Shown here piece by piece: positions 52,866-61,708 of a stretch of DNA of 64,000 nucleotides. Made by a program: the position numbers and the translations under genes. Origin of the DNA: Halobacillus faecis (GTDB lineage Bacteria > Bacillota > Bacilli > Bacillales > Halobacillaceae). Position 1 is the first letter of the stretch; the number at the start of each line of letters is the position of its first letter. The stretch lies in the NCBI RefSeq assembly GCF_007991335.1, contig NZ_BJYD01000017.1:245274-309273 (forward strand), in the 5' to 3' direction. The notes below the pieces were generated by a model. That model was not told the origin of the DNA. It saw only the letters and a list, made by a program, of their open reading frames with translations, and ran no database searches.

Positions 52866-53516
52866 TTACAAGGAGTCGATCGCATCTTTCACCGATTGTT
52901 CTCCACCCACGACCTGAAACTCTTTGCCAATCGTTGACTCCTCCTCCAACGTAGCCAGAATCACACGTGCTACATCTTCGCGAGGGATCTCGCCTCTTTC
53001 GACGGTTTCAGCCGCTTCGACGTTCGCGCTTCCCTCATCATTGGTTAGCATACCAGGATGGATAATTGTATAATCCAAATCCGTTCTTCTCAGCCAATCA
53101 TCTGCATAGTGTTTCGCTGCGACATAGGGAGCGAATGACGAAGGTGCGCCTTGAATCGCTTCACGGGTCGTATCAAACGAACTGATCATGACGTAGCGGT
53201 CCACACCTTTTTGTTTGGCAGCTTCTATCGTTTTCACTGCGCCGTCCAAATCGATCAGAACGGTTTTATCAGCTCCAGTGTTCGGTCCGGACCCAGCCGT
53301 GAATACGACAGCATCCACACCATTATAAGCTTCCGCTATTGTATTTGTATCATCTTCAAGATCTACCAGGACCGTTTCCGCCCCGAGTTCCTTGAAATAA
53401 GAAGCTTGTTCTTCTTTGCGGATCATCGCTTTCGCTTCCATCCCATCCGTTTCCTGAATGAACTTAACGAGATGTTTGCCTACTTGACCATTTGCACCTA
53501 CTACGAGTACCTTCAT
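52866..53516 (-). CDS. NAD(P)-binding epimerase-like protein (YhfK-like)
   Basis: 216 residues from the ATG at 53516 (three ATGs in a row; AAAGGA best serves this one). Rossmann fold VLVVGANGQVGKHLVKFIQ, then GVDAVVFTAGSG and RYVMISSFDTT, and YAKxx-type residues in PYVAAKHYADDWLRR; DYTIIHPGMLTN follows. Length and sequence fit Bacillus subtilis YhfK (214 residues), an atypical short-chain dehydrogenase of the NmrA/HSCARG kind. Substrate unknown. Confidence 0.8.
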   Translation of the reverse strand: MKVLVVGANGQVGKHLVKFIQETDGMEAKAMIRKEEQASYFKELGAETVLVDLEDDTNTIAEAYNGVDAVVFTAGSGPNTGADKTVLIDLDGAVKTIEAAKQKGVDRYVMISSFDTTREAIQGAPSSFAPYVAAKHYADDWLRRTDLDYTIIHPGMLTNDEGSANVEAAETVERGEIPREDVARVILATLEEESTIGKEFQVVGGEQSVKDAIDSL

Positions 53517-53737
53517 CATCTTCATCCTTTCTGTGCCTCTCCATGAATTGATGTTTATTCCTACCTTAAATGTTACCCCAACCAAAAGAAAGAAAACCGA
53601 CTTAAGCAAAAATGAACGTAACAAACAGGGTCTCTTCTTTAGAAACCCAACTAAGAGACTATTTTATCTTAATAAAGACTACAGTTGAGCGGAAAGGGTA
53701 TGGACGTACTAACAGAAAATTAAAGGAGGACCTTATC

Positions 53738-54508
53738 ATGGATAAAAGAATCATAGGCGGTGTTTTTTCAAAAGTCGGCCATGCAGAAAAAGCGATTACG
53801 GATTTGCAGCATCACGGATATGGCTCGAACGACATTTCTGTCTTTGCAAGGGACAAAAGTAAGGTGAACGTGTTGGAGGAAGAAATGGATACCACGGTCA
53901 CAACTAATCACAGCGGCCGAGGCAAGAAAGCAGGAAAAGGTGCAGGGCTCGGGGCCCTGTCTGGAGGTGCCTTAGGTGGTATTGGTGGTCTCATTGCAGG
54001 ATTAGGTCTCCTTGCCATCCCTGGAATCGGACAAATTGCTGCCGCAGGACCCATTGCTGCCGCTCTTACGGGAGCAGGCGTTGGTGCAGGTGGCGGTGGA
54101 ATTGTAGGGGCTCTTGTCGGAGCAGGTATGTCTGAGAAGGATGCTCATCAATACGAGAACCATTTGAAGGATGGAAAAATCATTGTCATCGTGGAAGCGA
54201 CGGAAAAATTACAGGACAAAGTCTACCGCACATTCCTTTCCAATAAAACGGAAAACTCATCCATGTACCCGAACCATTACCAAAACCATGACCACTCCAC
54301 TCCTCATGATTCGGTTTCGGGAGAGCATGAGCGCTCGACTCGTCATGATTCGGTCTCAAGAGAACATGACCATGAAAGTAAAACAGATGTAGTGAAGGAG
54401 AAATCGTATTCCGGCCAGTCATCTAAGGATTCAACACCTACCTCAAATCATTCAAAAGAAACACGTTCTCGAACGGCCGAAAGACATCGTTCCACCAAGC
54501 ACACCTGA
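53738..54508 (+). CDS. General stress protein with YflT/17M domain
   Basis: 256 residues from the ATG at 53738, after AAAGGAGG. Residues 5-55 form the YflT-type domain (IIGGVFSKVGHAEKAITDL, ISVFARDK), followed by a long Gly/Ala-rich hydrophobic stretch (about 70-140), a conserved IIVIVEA strand, and a disordered tail with three HDSVS repeats rich in His and Ser. Homologues in Bacillus are sigma-B stress proteins. GGGTAT at 53696-53701 matches a sigma-B -10, but no good -35 is seen. Molecular role unknown. Confidence 0.75.
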   Translation: MDKRIIGGVFSKVGHAEKAITDLQHHGYGSNDISVFARDKSKVNVLEEEMDTTVTTNHSGRGKKAGKGAGLGALSGGALGGIGGLIAGLGLLAIPGIGQIAAAGPIAAALTGAGVGAGGGGIVGALVGAGMSEKDAHQYENHLKDGKIIVIVEATEKLQDKVYRTFLSNKTENSSMYPNHYQNHDHSTPHDSVSGEHERSTRHDSVSREHDHESKTDVVKEKSYSGQSSKDSTPTSNHSKETRSRTAERHRSTKHT

Positions 54509-54553
54509 TTGGCTTTTGAAGCGTCGATAAAAGAGTTTTCTTATGAAAATTTT

Positions 54554-54580
54554 TGAACCTTTTCCTCCTAATCGTTCGTA
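54554..54580 (+). promoter_or_regulatory. Candidate ECF (sigma-W-type) promoter of spo0M
   Basis: TGAACC (54554-54559), 17 nt, CGTA (54577-54580): close to the sigma-W consensus TGAAAC-N16/17-CGTA. Bacillus subtilis spo0M is known to be under sigma-W control. Confidence 0.5.
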
Positions 54581-54605
54581 TAATCAAGTGAAGGAGGAGA
54601 TCCGC

Positions 54606-55367
54606 ATGTTCAAAAAATTATTAGCAAGTGTCGGCGTAGGCGCTGCCAAAGTGGATACACAATTAGAAAAAGACCAATTCATCCCAGGTGAAACCGTCCA
54701 CGGTAAGGTGGTCATCCAGGGAGGAGACGTCGAGCAATCCATCGACTCCATCCATATTTTCCTCATGACCGAGGCCATCCGTGAAGTGGATGATAAGAAA
54801 GTGAAAGAAAAAGTGACTTTGCAAAAGTACCCGATTGCCGATCAGGAGATGATCAAGGAAGGCGAAACGAAAGAGATCCCTTTCTCCATTCAACTTCCTT
54901 ATCATGTCCCTGCTTCGCACGGAAGACTTCCGATCTGGTTCGAAACCGGCCTCGACATTCCGATGGCTCTGGACCCTGAAGACCGCGACCCGATTAAAAT
55001 CGCCCCACATCCATACATCGATCAAGTATTGCAGGCCTTAGAAAGTCATTTAGGTTTCCATTTAAGAAAAGTCGAAATGGAATACTCCAAGCGCTACGGG
55101 TATGTACAGGAATTCGAATTCGCTCCTGGTGGAGAATACCGTTCCTATTTAGATGAACTGGAAGCCATTTTCTTCCTACATGAAGACCGTATCGATGTCA
55201 TGCTGGAAGTCGACCGCCGGGCACGTGGACTCGGAGGATTATTTGCCGAAGCTTTGGAAATGGACGAAAGCCGTGCGAGGGTAACGTTCACCGACCAGGA
55301 GCTGAACGGTTCGCTGGAGACAGTTGCCCGCAAGTTGCAGCAAACCATTGACCAATATAAAAAGTAA
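54606..55367 (+). CDS. spo0M: Sporulation-control protein Spo0M
   Basis: 253 residues from the ATG at 54606, 7 nt after GGAGGAG. An arrestin-like beta-sandwich protein: MFKKLLASVGVGAAKVDTQL, IPGETVHGKVVIQGGDVEQ, PFSIQLPYHVPASHGRLPIW, FETGLDIPMALDPEDRDPI and a C-terminal helix. All these match Spo0M, about 258 residues in Bacillus subtilis, which affects the onset of sporulation and cell division. Single gene closed by a strong terminator. Confidence 0.9.
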   Translation: MFKKLLASVGVGAAKVDTQLEKDQFIPGETVHGKVVIQGGDVEQSIDSIHIFLMTEAIREVDDKKVKEKVTLQKYPIADQEMIKEGETKEIPFSIQLPYHVPASHGRLPIWFETGLDIPMALDPEDRDPIKIAPHPYIDQVLQALESHLGFHLRKVEMEYSKRYGYVQEFEFAPGGEYRSYLDELEAIFFLHEDRIDVMLEVDRRARGLGGLFAEALEMDESRARVTFTDQELNGSLETVARKLQQTIDQYKK

Positions 55368-55369
55368 AG

Positions 55370-55410
55370 AAATCGGATCCTCTCCATTCTTCGGAGAAGA
55401 TCCGATTTTT
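55370..55410. terminator. Bidirectional terminator
   Basis: Arms AAATCGGATCCTCTCC and GGAGAAGATCCGATTT (one mismatch) followed by TTTAG. Confidence 0.85.
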
Positions 55411-55439
55411 AGTTCCATTGTTAAATGTAGAGCTTGTAT

Positions 55440-55829
55440 TTAAGACGGTTCATTTTCAGAATCATACGTTTTTGTTCTAAGAATGAGGACCGTGAAGAAA
55501 AAACCTCCAAAGATGAAACCCGCTCTCAACAATGGATGTGATGTGATATAAAAAGCTGAAAACAGGAAAGAAAACCAGATCATGATGAGCAGTGATACCT
55601 TTGCCCTGACAGGAATCCCACGGCCAGCTTTGTAGTTTTTAATATAAGACCCGAACCACTTGTTCGACATGAGCCAGTTATACAAACGATCGGAACTCCG
55701 CACGTAACAAGCTCCTGTTAATAGTAAAAAGGGAGTGGTTGGAACGAGGGGAAGGACGATTCCCAGCACACCCAGGACCAATGATATACTCCCGATTACA
55801 ATCAGTAATACTCTTACCATCTGCTTCAT
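55440..55829 (-). CDS. DUF454/YbaN-family membrane protein
   Basis: 129 residues from the ATG at 55829, 7 nt after GAGGAG. Three or four helices with the family mark GVLGIVLPLVPTTPFLLLTG, then CYVRSSDRLYNWLMSNKWFG and YKAGRGIPVRAKVS. Function unknown; the family is widespread in membranes of bacteria. Single gene. Confidence 0.85.
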   Translation of the reverse strand: MKQMVRVLLIVIGSISLVLGVLGIVLPLVPTTPFLLLTGACYVRSSDRLYNWLMSNKWFGSYIKNYKAGRGIPVRAKVSLLIMIWFSFLFSAFYITSHPLLRAGFIFGGFFFTVLILRTKTYDSENEPS

Positions 55830-56087
55830 AAATAAACTCCTCAACCCATTGTTACTTTTTTGATCTCCCATGAACACTTGACTAAAGATAGAACAAGAAA
55901 GGGAAGCCTCTTTCCTTCTTTTCAGCTTACTCCACATTCTGTTCATTGTTCAACCCATTACATTTTCATGACTTAAAGGTGACGTTTAAGGGCAGATCAC
56001 GCAGGGAATAGATCATTGGCTTGCTTGTCACTGCTAGCTATTTAGGAACATTCCTTTAAGAGATCATTACATAAGGAGGGTGCCCCC

Positions 56088-56285
56088 ATGGTCGTATCTG
56101 GAAAAATCCATTATAAGCACCACGAGATTGATTTTGAAGTTAAGATGAACCATGAAGACATACATGAAGGTGAAATCACCTCTGAAGAAGCAAAACATGA
56201 ATTGATTCATGCCATTAACCGCAAATTCCGGGTGAAGTATCCGCTATCAAGTACCATCGATCCTGTTTATGTACGCACATTTTAA
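56088..56285 (+). CDS. Small conserved-looking cytoplasmic protein
   Basis: 65 residues with a clear AAGGAGGGT ribosome site and a strong terminator downstream, which support it as a real gene. Begins VVSGKIHYKHHEIDFEVKMN and ends DPVYVRTF; mixed strand-helix pattern, acidic centre. Family not recognised. Confidence 0.65.
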   Translation: MVVSGKIHYKHHEIDFEVKMNHEDIHEGEITSEEAKHELIHAINRKFRVKYPLSSTIDPVYVRTF

Positions 56286-56304
56286 GCCTTCTATTTTTGA
56301 TTCT

Positions 56305-56346
56305 AAAAAAAGAGGTCGAACCAGCGAATGGTTTGACCTCTTTTTT
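56305..56346. terminator. Bidirectional terminator
   Basis: Arms AAAAAAGAGGTC and GACCTCTTTTTT with inner AACCA/TGGTT pairing. Confidence 0.85.
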
Positions 56347-56870
56347 CAACCTCTATATTTGATCGTTAGTCCTTTTAAGAAATTCCTGGCATATTGATCA
56401 CCGAACTGCCTATAATTTTTGTGACCTTCTTTTCTCAATAAACCGCTCAATTCCCCTTTAGTGATTTTCACATCCGCAGCATCCAAGATTTCAATCACAT
56501 CTTCATTTGTCAGCTTCAACGCAATTTTCACCTTTTTCAGCATGACATTATTGACACTGGAATAATTTTTGATGGATCGATCTGGCTTATTCGTCTGTCC
56601 CTGTCCTGGCTTCGACGGCTGCGGTCCTCGCTTAAACGTAATGAATCCATTCAAAAAGGACTCCAACATGCTGTTGGTGCATTTGATGTGGTCTTCATCT
56701 TCGTAAACATCATCATCTTCCGCATCATAACTATCCTCTGACTTAGTGAGGACCTTTTGAACTTCTTCTTTTGTAAGTTCCACCCCGCCAAGCTTGAATA
56801 TTTCAATCATATCTTGGTCTTTAATATCAAGGGCGTACCTTAGTCGAATTAGTATATCATTATTATCCAT
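56346..56870 (-). CDS. DUF1456 (YehS-like) protein
   Basis: 174 residues with two copies of a 60-residue helical module: ILIRLRYALDIKDQDMIEIF with VELTKEEVQKVL, and VMLKKVKIALKLTNEDVIEIL with VKITKGELSGLLR. This duplicated design is the DUF1456/YehS family. An acidic linker separates the modules. Role unknown; small DNA/RNA-associated or regulatory function has been proposed for relatives. RBS TGGAGG. Confidence 0.8.
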   Translation of the reverse strand: MDNNDILIRLRYALDIKDQDMIEIFKLGGVELTKEEVQKVLTKSEDSYDAEDDDVYEDEDHIKCTNSMLESFLNGFITFKRGPQPSKPGQGQTNKPDRSIKNYSSVNNVMLKKVKIALKLTNEDVIEILDAADVKITKGELSGLLRKEGHKNYRQFGDQYARNFLKGLTIKYRG

Positions 56871-57013
56871 ATATAAACCTCCAAACTATAGATCTCCACT
56901 ACAGTAAATTAGAAAAATCGTTCAAGTTCCCATCATAACATGTTCCATTACAAGTTAGTGTAACCGAACATGGTGAAACATAAGCGGATTCAGAAAAGCT
57001 CTCTATCGAAAAA

Positions 57014-58198
57014 TTATAATAGACTTTCGATTTGAATAGCAAAAGATTTTCCATCCATCAGCCTCTTGCCTCCCCCTTGAACAAAGTTCGGTTTACCTCC
57101 ACCTTTCCCTTCAATAAGGGGCATCGCTTGTTTTGCTACATCGTTCATATTCCGCTCGATGTGATCTCCGCGAGCAAGTACGAACTGCAGTTGTTCTTCC
57201 TGTTCACTGATAAGAATCACATACGCTTCAGGAGCTTCCTCTATGATTGCTTTCCCGAGAGACTGGAGCGTCTTGATTGAACGGTCCTTGAAAACATGCT
57301 GGATTACTGACTGTTCTTTGGACGCTGAAAGGATCTCGTTCGCTTCATAGTGAAGGAGTTGCTCCTCCAGTTCAGCGATTTTTTTATCTTTCTCCTTGCT
57401 TGCCCTGATCAGTTCTCCAACTTCTCCGATAAGCTGTTGTTCCGGCTTCGGAACGATCCGCTTCATTTCGGTTAGCACCTGATGCTTCTGCCCGAGCTTT
57501 TGCAAGACCCGATTACCGCAAACGAATTCTAAGCGCACCTGCTTTTTGTTTTTTGTCCATCCTAAAAATTTGGCAGCCATGACTTCCCCAGTTGAGTGAG
57601 GATGTGTGCCACCGCAGCCGTTGTAATCAACCTCCGGAATAATGACGAGGCGCACGTCTCCTTGAACAGCGAGTGGTTTGCGGAGTGGGTACTCTCCCGC
57701 CTCTGCAACAGACATCCATTTTGTTTCAACCGGGTAGTTGGAACGGATCATTCGGTTTACCTGTTCTTCCACTTTTTCCAATATTTCATCAGACAGCTTT
57801 TCTGTGCCCAAATCAATGGTCACCGTATCTTTACCTAAATGAAAACTCGTGGTTGGGATATCGAACTGATCGTCAAAAACAGCGGAGATCATATGCTGAC
57901 CACAATGCTGCTGCATGTGGTCCATGCGTCGCTGTTGATTAACCTTCCCATGTATCTCCTTTCCTTCTTCAATAAGTTCTTCCTTTATGTAATGACGTAC
58001 TTCGTCGTCCACTTCTTCGACATCGAACACCTCAACACCATTCAATGTCCCTTCATCGTGCGGCTGGCCTCCACCTGTTGGGTAAAACGCTGTTTCTTCG
58101 AGGACGACATACAAACCACGCTCATCTTCACCTGCTTTGGTCACCTTTGAGTCAAATTCCATCGTATAAACATTTTCATAGTACAGCTTTCTCGTCAT
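57014..58198 (-). CDS. Alanyl-tRNA editing protein, AlaX-L type
   Basis: 394 residues. N-terminal AlaRS-type beta-barrel (AFYPTGGGQPHDEGTL), then the editing domain with zinc ligands HCGQH in MQQHCGQHMISAVF and Cys/His in DYNGCGGTHPHSTGEV. A coiled coil (about 255-290) and a DHHA1-type C-terminal domain end with GGGKPNFVQGGGKR. Free-standing AlaX hydrolyses Ser-tRNA(Ala) or Gly-tRNA(Ala), backing up alanyl-tRNA synthetase. Single gene. Confidence 0.9.
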   Translation of the reverse strand: MTRKLYYENVYTMEFDSKVTKAGEDERGLYVVLEETAFYPTGGGQPHDEGTLNGVEVFDVEEVDDEVRHYIKEELIEEGKEIHGKVNQQRRMDHMQQHCGQHMISAVFDDQFDIPTTSFHLGKDTVTIDLGTEKLSDEILEKVEEQVNRMIRSNYPVETKWMSVAEAGEYPLRKPLAVQGDVRLVIIPEVDYNGCGGTHPHSTGEVMAAKFLGWTKNKKQVRLEFVCGNRVLQKLGQKHQVLTEMKRIVPKPEQQLIGEVGELIRASKEKDKKIAELEEQLLHYEANEILSASKEQSVIQHVFKDRSIKTLQSLGKAIIEEAPEAYVILISEQEEQLQFVLARGDHIERNMNDVAKQAMPLIEGKGGGKPNFVQGGGKRLMDGKSFAIQIESLL

Positions 58199-58305
58199 TT
58201 GGCGTTCTCCTCCTATAAATCCTTATGGATATCGTATCACGTTATAAAATGTCGAAGTGGTCCACTCTCCCTTTTTGAACATCCCGTCCTTCAGAAAAAG
58301 AAAGG

Positions 58306-58331
58306 GCAAGCGTCTACAACGCTTGCACACC
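58306..58331 (-). terminator. Terminator of the phosphofructokinase-like gene
   Basis: Minus-strand arms GCAAGCGTT and GACGCTTGC (loop GTA) followed by CCTTTCTTTTTC. Confidence 0.65.
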
Positions 58332-58338
58332 TTCTTAT

Positions 58339-59307
58339 TTATATAGATAGCCTTCCTGACAACTCATACATGCCCTCATCAATCTTGGACATCTGAGAAG
58401 TGACCTCTTCGAATGTATGGCTCACAAGTTTATTGTTTTTCAGACCGACAACCTTGCCAGATTCCTGTGCCAGCAGAAGATCAATGGCATGTGCACCTAA
58501 CCGACTGGCCAGTACCCGATCTCTCGCGGTCGGGGCTCCCCCGCGCTGCGTGTGGCCTAAAACAGTGACGCGAGATTCAATCCCGGCTTCTTCTTTCAAC
58601 CTGGTGTTGAGATCGATTCCACTTACACCACTACCTTCAGCTACGATGATGATACTGTATCTTTTGTCCCTGGAAGGGCCGCTTTTAATCTGTTCTATTA
58701 TGGTATTCATGTCCTCTTTTTTCTCAGGGATTAAAATATTCTCTGCTCCGCCAGCAAGCCCGGACCATAAGGCCAGGTTTCCTGTATCTCTTCCCATCAC
58801 TTCAATAATCGAGGATTTTTCGTGAGAAGACGCCGTATCCCGAATGCGGTCAATATAATCAATGATTGTATTTAACCCTGTATCAAAGCCGATGGCTTCA
58901 GCCACACCCGGAATATCATTGTCAATCGTGGCCGGGATGCCGACACAAGGAAAGTCCTTTTTTTGTAACGAAGCAGCGACTGCTAAGTCTTCTCTTCCGC
59001 CAATCACAACTAAGGAATCGATTCCTTGTTTGTGCAAGTTTTCAATGGCTTTCTCCTGACCTGCATCCGTATAAATTTCATCACATGTATAGGATTGGAG
59101 GATCGTCCCTCCACGTTGAATAATAGAGCCCACAGATGATGCATCCATTTTCTCCAATGATTCATTCAACAGGCCTTGAAAACCATACTTGATTCCAACC
59201 ATTTCAACGCCGTAATAGACTCCTGACCTTACGACTGATCGTATGGCTGCGTTCATTCCGGGAGCATCCGCTCCACTCGTTAACACACCAATTCTATCCA
59301 TCGTCAT
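58339..59307 (-). CDS. Phosphofructokinase paralogue with altered ATP site
   Basis: 322 residues from the ATG at 59307 (or 59301), the full PfkA length. Fructose-6-phosphate and catalytic segments are kept: TIDNDIPG with the general-base Asp, EVMGRDTGNLALWSG, ILIPE and VLGHTQRGGAPTARDR. The ATP-site motifs are not: GGDGSYMGA is GGREDLAVA, SGGDAPGMN is SGADAPGMN, and the ARC arginine that contacts phosphate is TC in SYTCDE. No pyruvate kinase gene follows. It is either a pseudoenzyme, perhaps a regulatory or sensor protein, or uses a changed phosphoryl donor. Confidence 0.8.
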   Translation of the reverse strand: MTMDRIGVLTSGADAPGMNAAIRSVVRSGVYYGVEMVGIKYGFQGLLNESLEKMDASSVGSIIQRGGTILQSYTCDEIYTDAGQEKAIENLHKQGIDSLVVIGGREDLAVAASLQKKDFPCVGIPATIDNDIPGVAEAIGFDTGLNTIIDYIDRIRDTASSHEKSSIIEVMGRDTGNLALWSGLAGGAENILIPEKKEDMNTIIEQIKSGPSRDKRYSIIIVAEGSGVSGIDLNTRLKEEAGIESRVTVLGHTQRGGAPTARDRVLASRLGAHAIDLLLAQESGKVVGLKNNKLVSHTFEEVTSQMSKIDEGMYELSGRLSI

Positions 59308-59481
59308 CACTCACTTTCCTACGGATCAACACTATATATTCTATACCCTTCCAATCCCTGCCACAAGTCGACCATGACATGGCAAAAGATTTCCGGTAAG
59401 GATGAGCGCATTCATCCATAGAATAACCTTATCCCAAACCGTTCATAATGAAACTAATGACAGGCAAAGGAGGGATTAGCA

Positions 59482-59604
59482 ATGAAATCGAAAGCCCAAA
59501 TTTCCAAAGAAAAAAGAAGTACATTAACCAAAGCACAAGAAGTAAAGTTCCAGCAGGCATTTAAAAGAGCGAATAAAATCGTAGAAAACACAAGAATGAA
59601 GTAA
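59482..59604 (+). CDS. 40-residue basic protein, YfhE-like
   Basis: ATG at 59482 is 7 nt after AAAGGAGGG. It reads MKSKAQISKEKRSTLTKAQE and ends NKIVENTRMK. The middle segment LTKAQEVKFQQAFKRANK resembles the TQEVxYxxEFKxAD pattern of the small YfhE family in Bacillaceae. Lys-rich and soluble; function unknown. A hairpin terminator follows at 59642-59684. Confidence 0.6.
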   Translation: MKSKAQISKEKRSTLTKAQEVKFQQAFKRANKIVENTRMK

Positions 59605-59641
59605 TAGTTCTTACAGTGGCTTATCCTTTCTGTCATAAGAA

Positions 59642-59684
59642 AAACACCCAGCATTGCGATCCTCAAAGCAATCCTGGGTGTTTC
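59642..59684. terminator. Bidirectional terminator
   Basis: Arms AAACACCCAG-x-ATTGC and GCAAT-x-CTGGGTGTTT; between the small YfhE-like gene and the converging hydroxylase gene. Confidence 0.75.
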
Positions 59685-59722
59685 ATTATGTTATAAATCG
59701 CCATTTCGCTGCGGCGCTGTCT

Positions 59723-60358
59723 TTACCTATACTGTTTTCTCCTGACCCACATCGTGGCTGCCCATTTTTCTCCGATTGTAACCGGCGATCCGCCATGCAG
59801 GGTCCGCTCATTGATCTCAGGGTCGGAATAAAAATATTCAAAATAGACGCCCATGCCTTTTTGAGGGGAGACAGACAAATTCATATGAGGAAAGTACGTT
59901 TCCCCACCCTCTTCGACATCATTCAAATAGAGAACCAGTGTGCTGATTCTAGGGTTGTTCTTAGCCTGAACCTTTGATTTGAAATAGTCATAATGCGCTT
60001 TATATTCTTGCCCTTGTTTATAATTCAAGATGTGAAGTCCTTCTCCATGTTCAACAGGTACATTCATGATGTGCGCCAACCGCTTTTCGATGCGTGTTGT
60101 GATATCATCCTCCGGAAGGAATGTGCTGCTGCTCGTCCTAATATCACTCACCTCATGACGGGAACCGATTTTCGAACGGTTCATCCGATTTTGAGAAAGA
60201 CGGATAAGCTCATCACATTCAGCGTCACTGACGACATTTCCCAATATAGCAATCTTAGGATCTTCCATTTTGGCAATGATCGCAATCTCACGGTCTTCGG
60301 TCATAATCCTGTTTCCCTTGTGATCAAAAATGGAAGCTTCTTTCACTGTTAATGTCAA
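59723..60358 (-). CDS. Prolyl 4-hydroxylase (2-oxoglutarate/Fe(II) dioxygenase)
   Basis: 211 residues. Iron ligands His and Asp in YKAHYDYFKSK and His in TLHGGSPV; the 2-oxoglutarate Lys in GEKWAATMWVRR. HGEGLHILNY, STLVLYLNDVEEGGET and GVYFEYFYSDP closely follow the Bacillus anthracis prolyl 4-hydroxylase. Likely hydroxylates proline in collagen-like or surface proteins; none is encoded here. The start is TTG at 60358, 11 nt after AGAGG, because no ATG fits. Confidence 0.88.
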   Translation of the reverse strand: MTLTVKEASIFDHKGNRIMTEDREIAIIAKMEDPKIAILGNVVSDAECDELIRLSQNRMNRSKIGSRHEVSDIRTSSSTFLPEDDITTRIEKRLAHIMNVPVEHGEGLHILNYKQGQEYKAHYDYFKSKVQAKNNPRISTLVLYLNDVEEGGETYFPHMNLSVSPQKGMGVYFEYFYSDPEINERTLHGGSPVTIGEKWAATMWVRRKQYR

Positions 60359-60755
60359 CTTTTCATCAACCTCTTCTTATTTTAATGAAACGCTTTCAAA
60401 GAAACGTATATCCTTGAAGAAGATCGGATATGAGAAATATCTTACCACCTTTTTATGATTTATTCCTCAGTTTTTATAAAAATTACAAAATTGTTCACAA
60501 ATGGTAAAGAGATTACTATTTTTATTCGTCTGACCCCCAAAGAATGGTTGATTCTATTAAAAAAACACTACCTCTTCCACATTGTAAAGAGATAGTGTAT
60601 TCTCCTCCCTCATATGAACTGGAGGGTGAAAGAAAGGATTCTTTTGTTTACCCTAGCCACTGCTGCACCCTAAAAATAAAGGACGCATTTACCACCGGAC
60701 CTTACAGCTTGAACTAAGGAAAGCGCAGGCTTTTCCTGTTAGATCTTCCTTTCAA
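60359..60755. other. Gene-free region with one hairpin
   Basis: No coding frame is supported. ACACTACCTCTT (60567-60578) pairs with AAGAGATAGTGT (60588-60599), followed on the minus strand by TTTTTTTA; it probably ends the upstream cupin transcript 160 nt after its stop. The rest shows nothing distinctive. Confidence 0.5.
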
Positions 60756-61535
60756 CTACTGCATTTTTTTACTTTGTTGAAGAAGTTTTGACTTTCCTGT
60801 CCTTTCCCACTCTTCTACTGTTTCATATGCTTTTTCAGGAGTATATCCCTTCCCTACAAGCAATCCCATTAGGATGAATTCTTGAAGAATGTGCGTAGCA
60901 TTGATCCCTCTTTTAACATCTTCTAACCCTTCATCCACCAAGTATTCCGTGTACTTCACCCATTCGTCTGGAGTCTTCCCATATACAAGGGGGGGTACAT
61001 TCTCTTGACCGTTTTCTTCTTCCGCAGCCACGGCATCTGCTTTGGTCGCATGAACCGTACCAAATGGATGATTGGGAGGAGCATAGATTGAATAGAGTTT
61101 AAGTGGCGTATTCCCTGTATTGGTTACATTATGCCATGTTCCAGCAGGGATTATGATGGCGTCATCATCATAGACATTTCTTTCATAAAATAAATTGTTT
61201 TGACTATCGCCCATTTGAGAAACCCCCTGCCCCTGTTCAATACGCAGGAACTGATCGACATTTGGATGGACTTCTAATCCAATATCTCCGCCTGGAGGAA
61301 TACTCATTAAGGTTACTTGTAAATTTGATCCCGTCCATAAAGCCGTGCGATAGTTTTGATTTTGCTTCGTTGCTTCATTGATATTTATGACGAGTGGATT
61401 GGATCCATAATCTTTTAGCATCACCCTGTTATAAAAGCCATATTGTTTGTTAGGTGCGGACCAGTATCCTGCAGAATTTCTGTAACCATACACTGGCTGC
61501 ACATAATATGGGTGCGTATAGGGTCCAACATACAT
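60756..61535 (-). CDS. Cupin-domain protein, probable spore coat component
   Basis: 259 residues. A Tyr/Pro-rich head (YTHPYYVQPVYGYRNS) precedes a cupin domain (about 65-165) with GLEVHPNVDQFLRIEQG and IPAGTWHNVTNTG, giving metal ligand positions His, Gln/Glu and His. The C-terminal part is helical and acidic-basic mixed. The promoter carries an exact sigma-K -10 (CATAGGATA) with AC at 15-17 nt, so late mother-cell expression is likely. Enzymatic activity unknown. RBS GGGAAGGGA. Confidence 0.75.
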   Translation of the reverse strand: MYVGPYTHPYYVQPVYGYRNSAGYWSAPNKQYGFYNRVMLKDYGSNPLVININEATKQNQNYRTALWTGSNLQVTLMSIPPGGDIGLEVHPNVDQFLRIEQGQGVSQMGDSQNNLFYERNVYDDDAIIIPAGTWHNVTNTGNTPLKLYSIYAPPNHPFGTVHATKADAVAAEEENGQENVPPLVYGKTPDEWVKYTEYLVDEGLEDVKRGINATHILQEFILMGLLVGKGYTPEKAYETVEEWERTGKSKLLQQSKKMQ

Positions 61536-61564
61536 GTTCTCAAATCCCTTCCCATTTGTTGATT

Positions 61565-61590
61565 TATCCTATGTAGGGAAAGCCAAGAGT
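61565..61590 (-). promoter_or_regulatory. Candidate sigma-K promoter of the cupin gene
   Basis: Minus-strand CATAGGATA (61565-61573) is an exact CATAnnnTA match with AC 15 nt upstream, 30 nt before the ATG. Confidence 0.5.
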
Positions 61591-61650
61591 GTCCTTGATG
61601 TGTGGTTTTGTAGGGAGGCGAGGTCATACTAAATGTTCTCAACGAAAAAG

Positions 61651-61694
61651 GCCTGCCTCTCTATGCGAAATGGTTCACACATAGAGAGGCAGGC
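61651..61694 (-). terminator. Terminator of topB
   Basis: Perfect 15-nt arms GCCTGCCTCTCTATG and complement, 14-nt loop, followed by CTTTTTCG on the minus strand. Confidence 0.85.
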
Positions 61695-61708
61695 ACCGAA
61701 TAACATGT

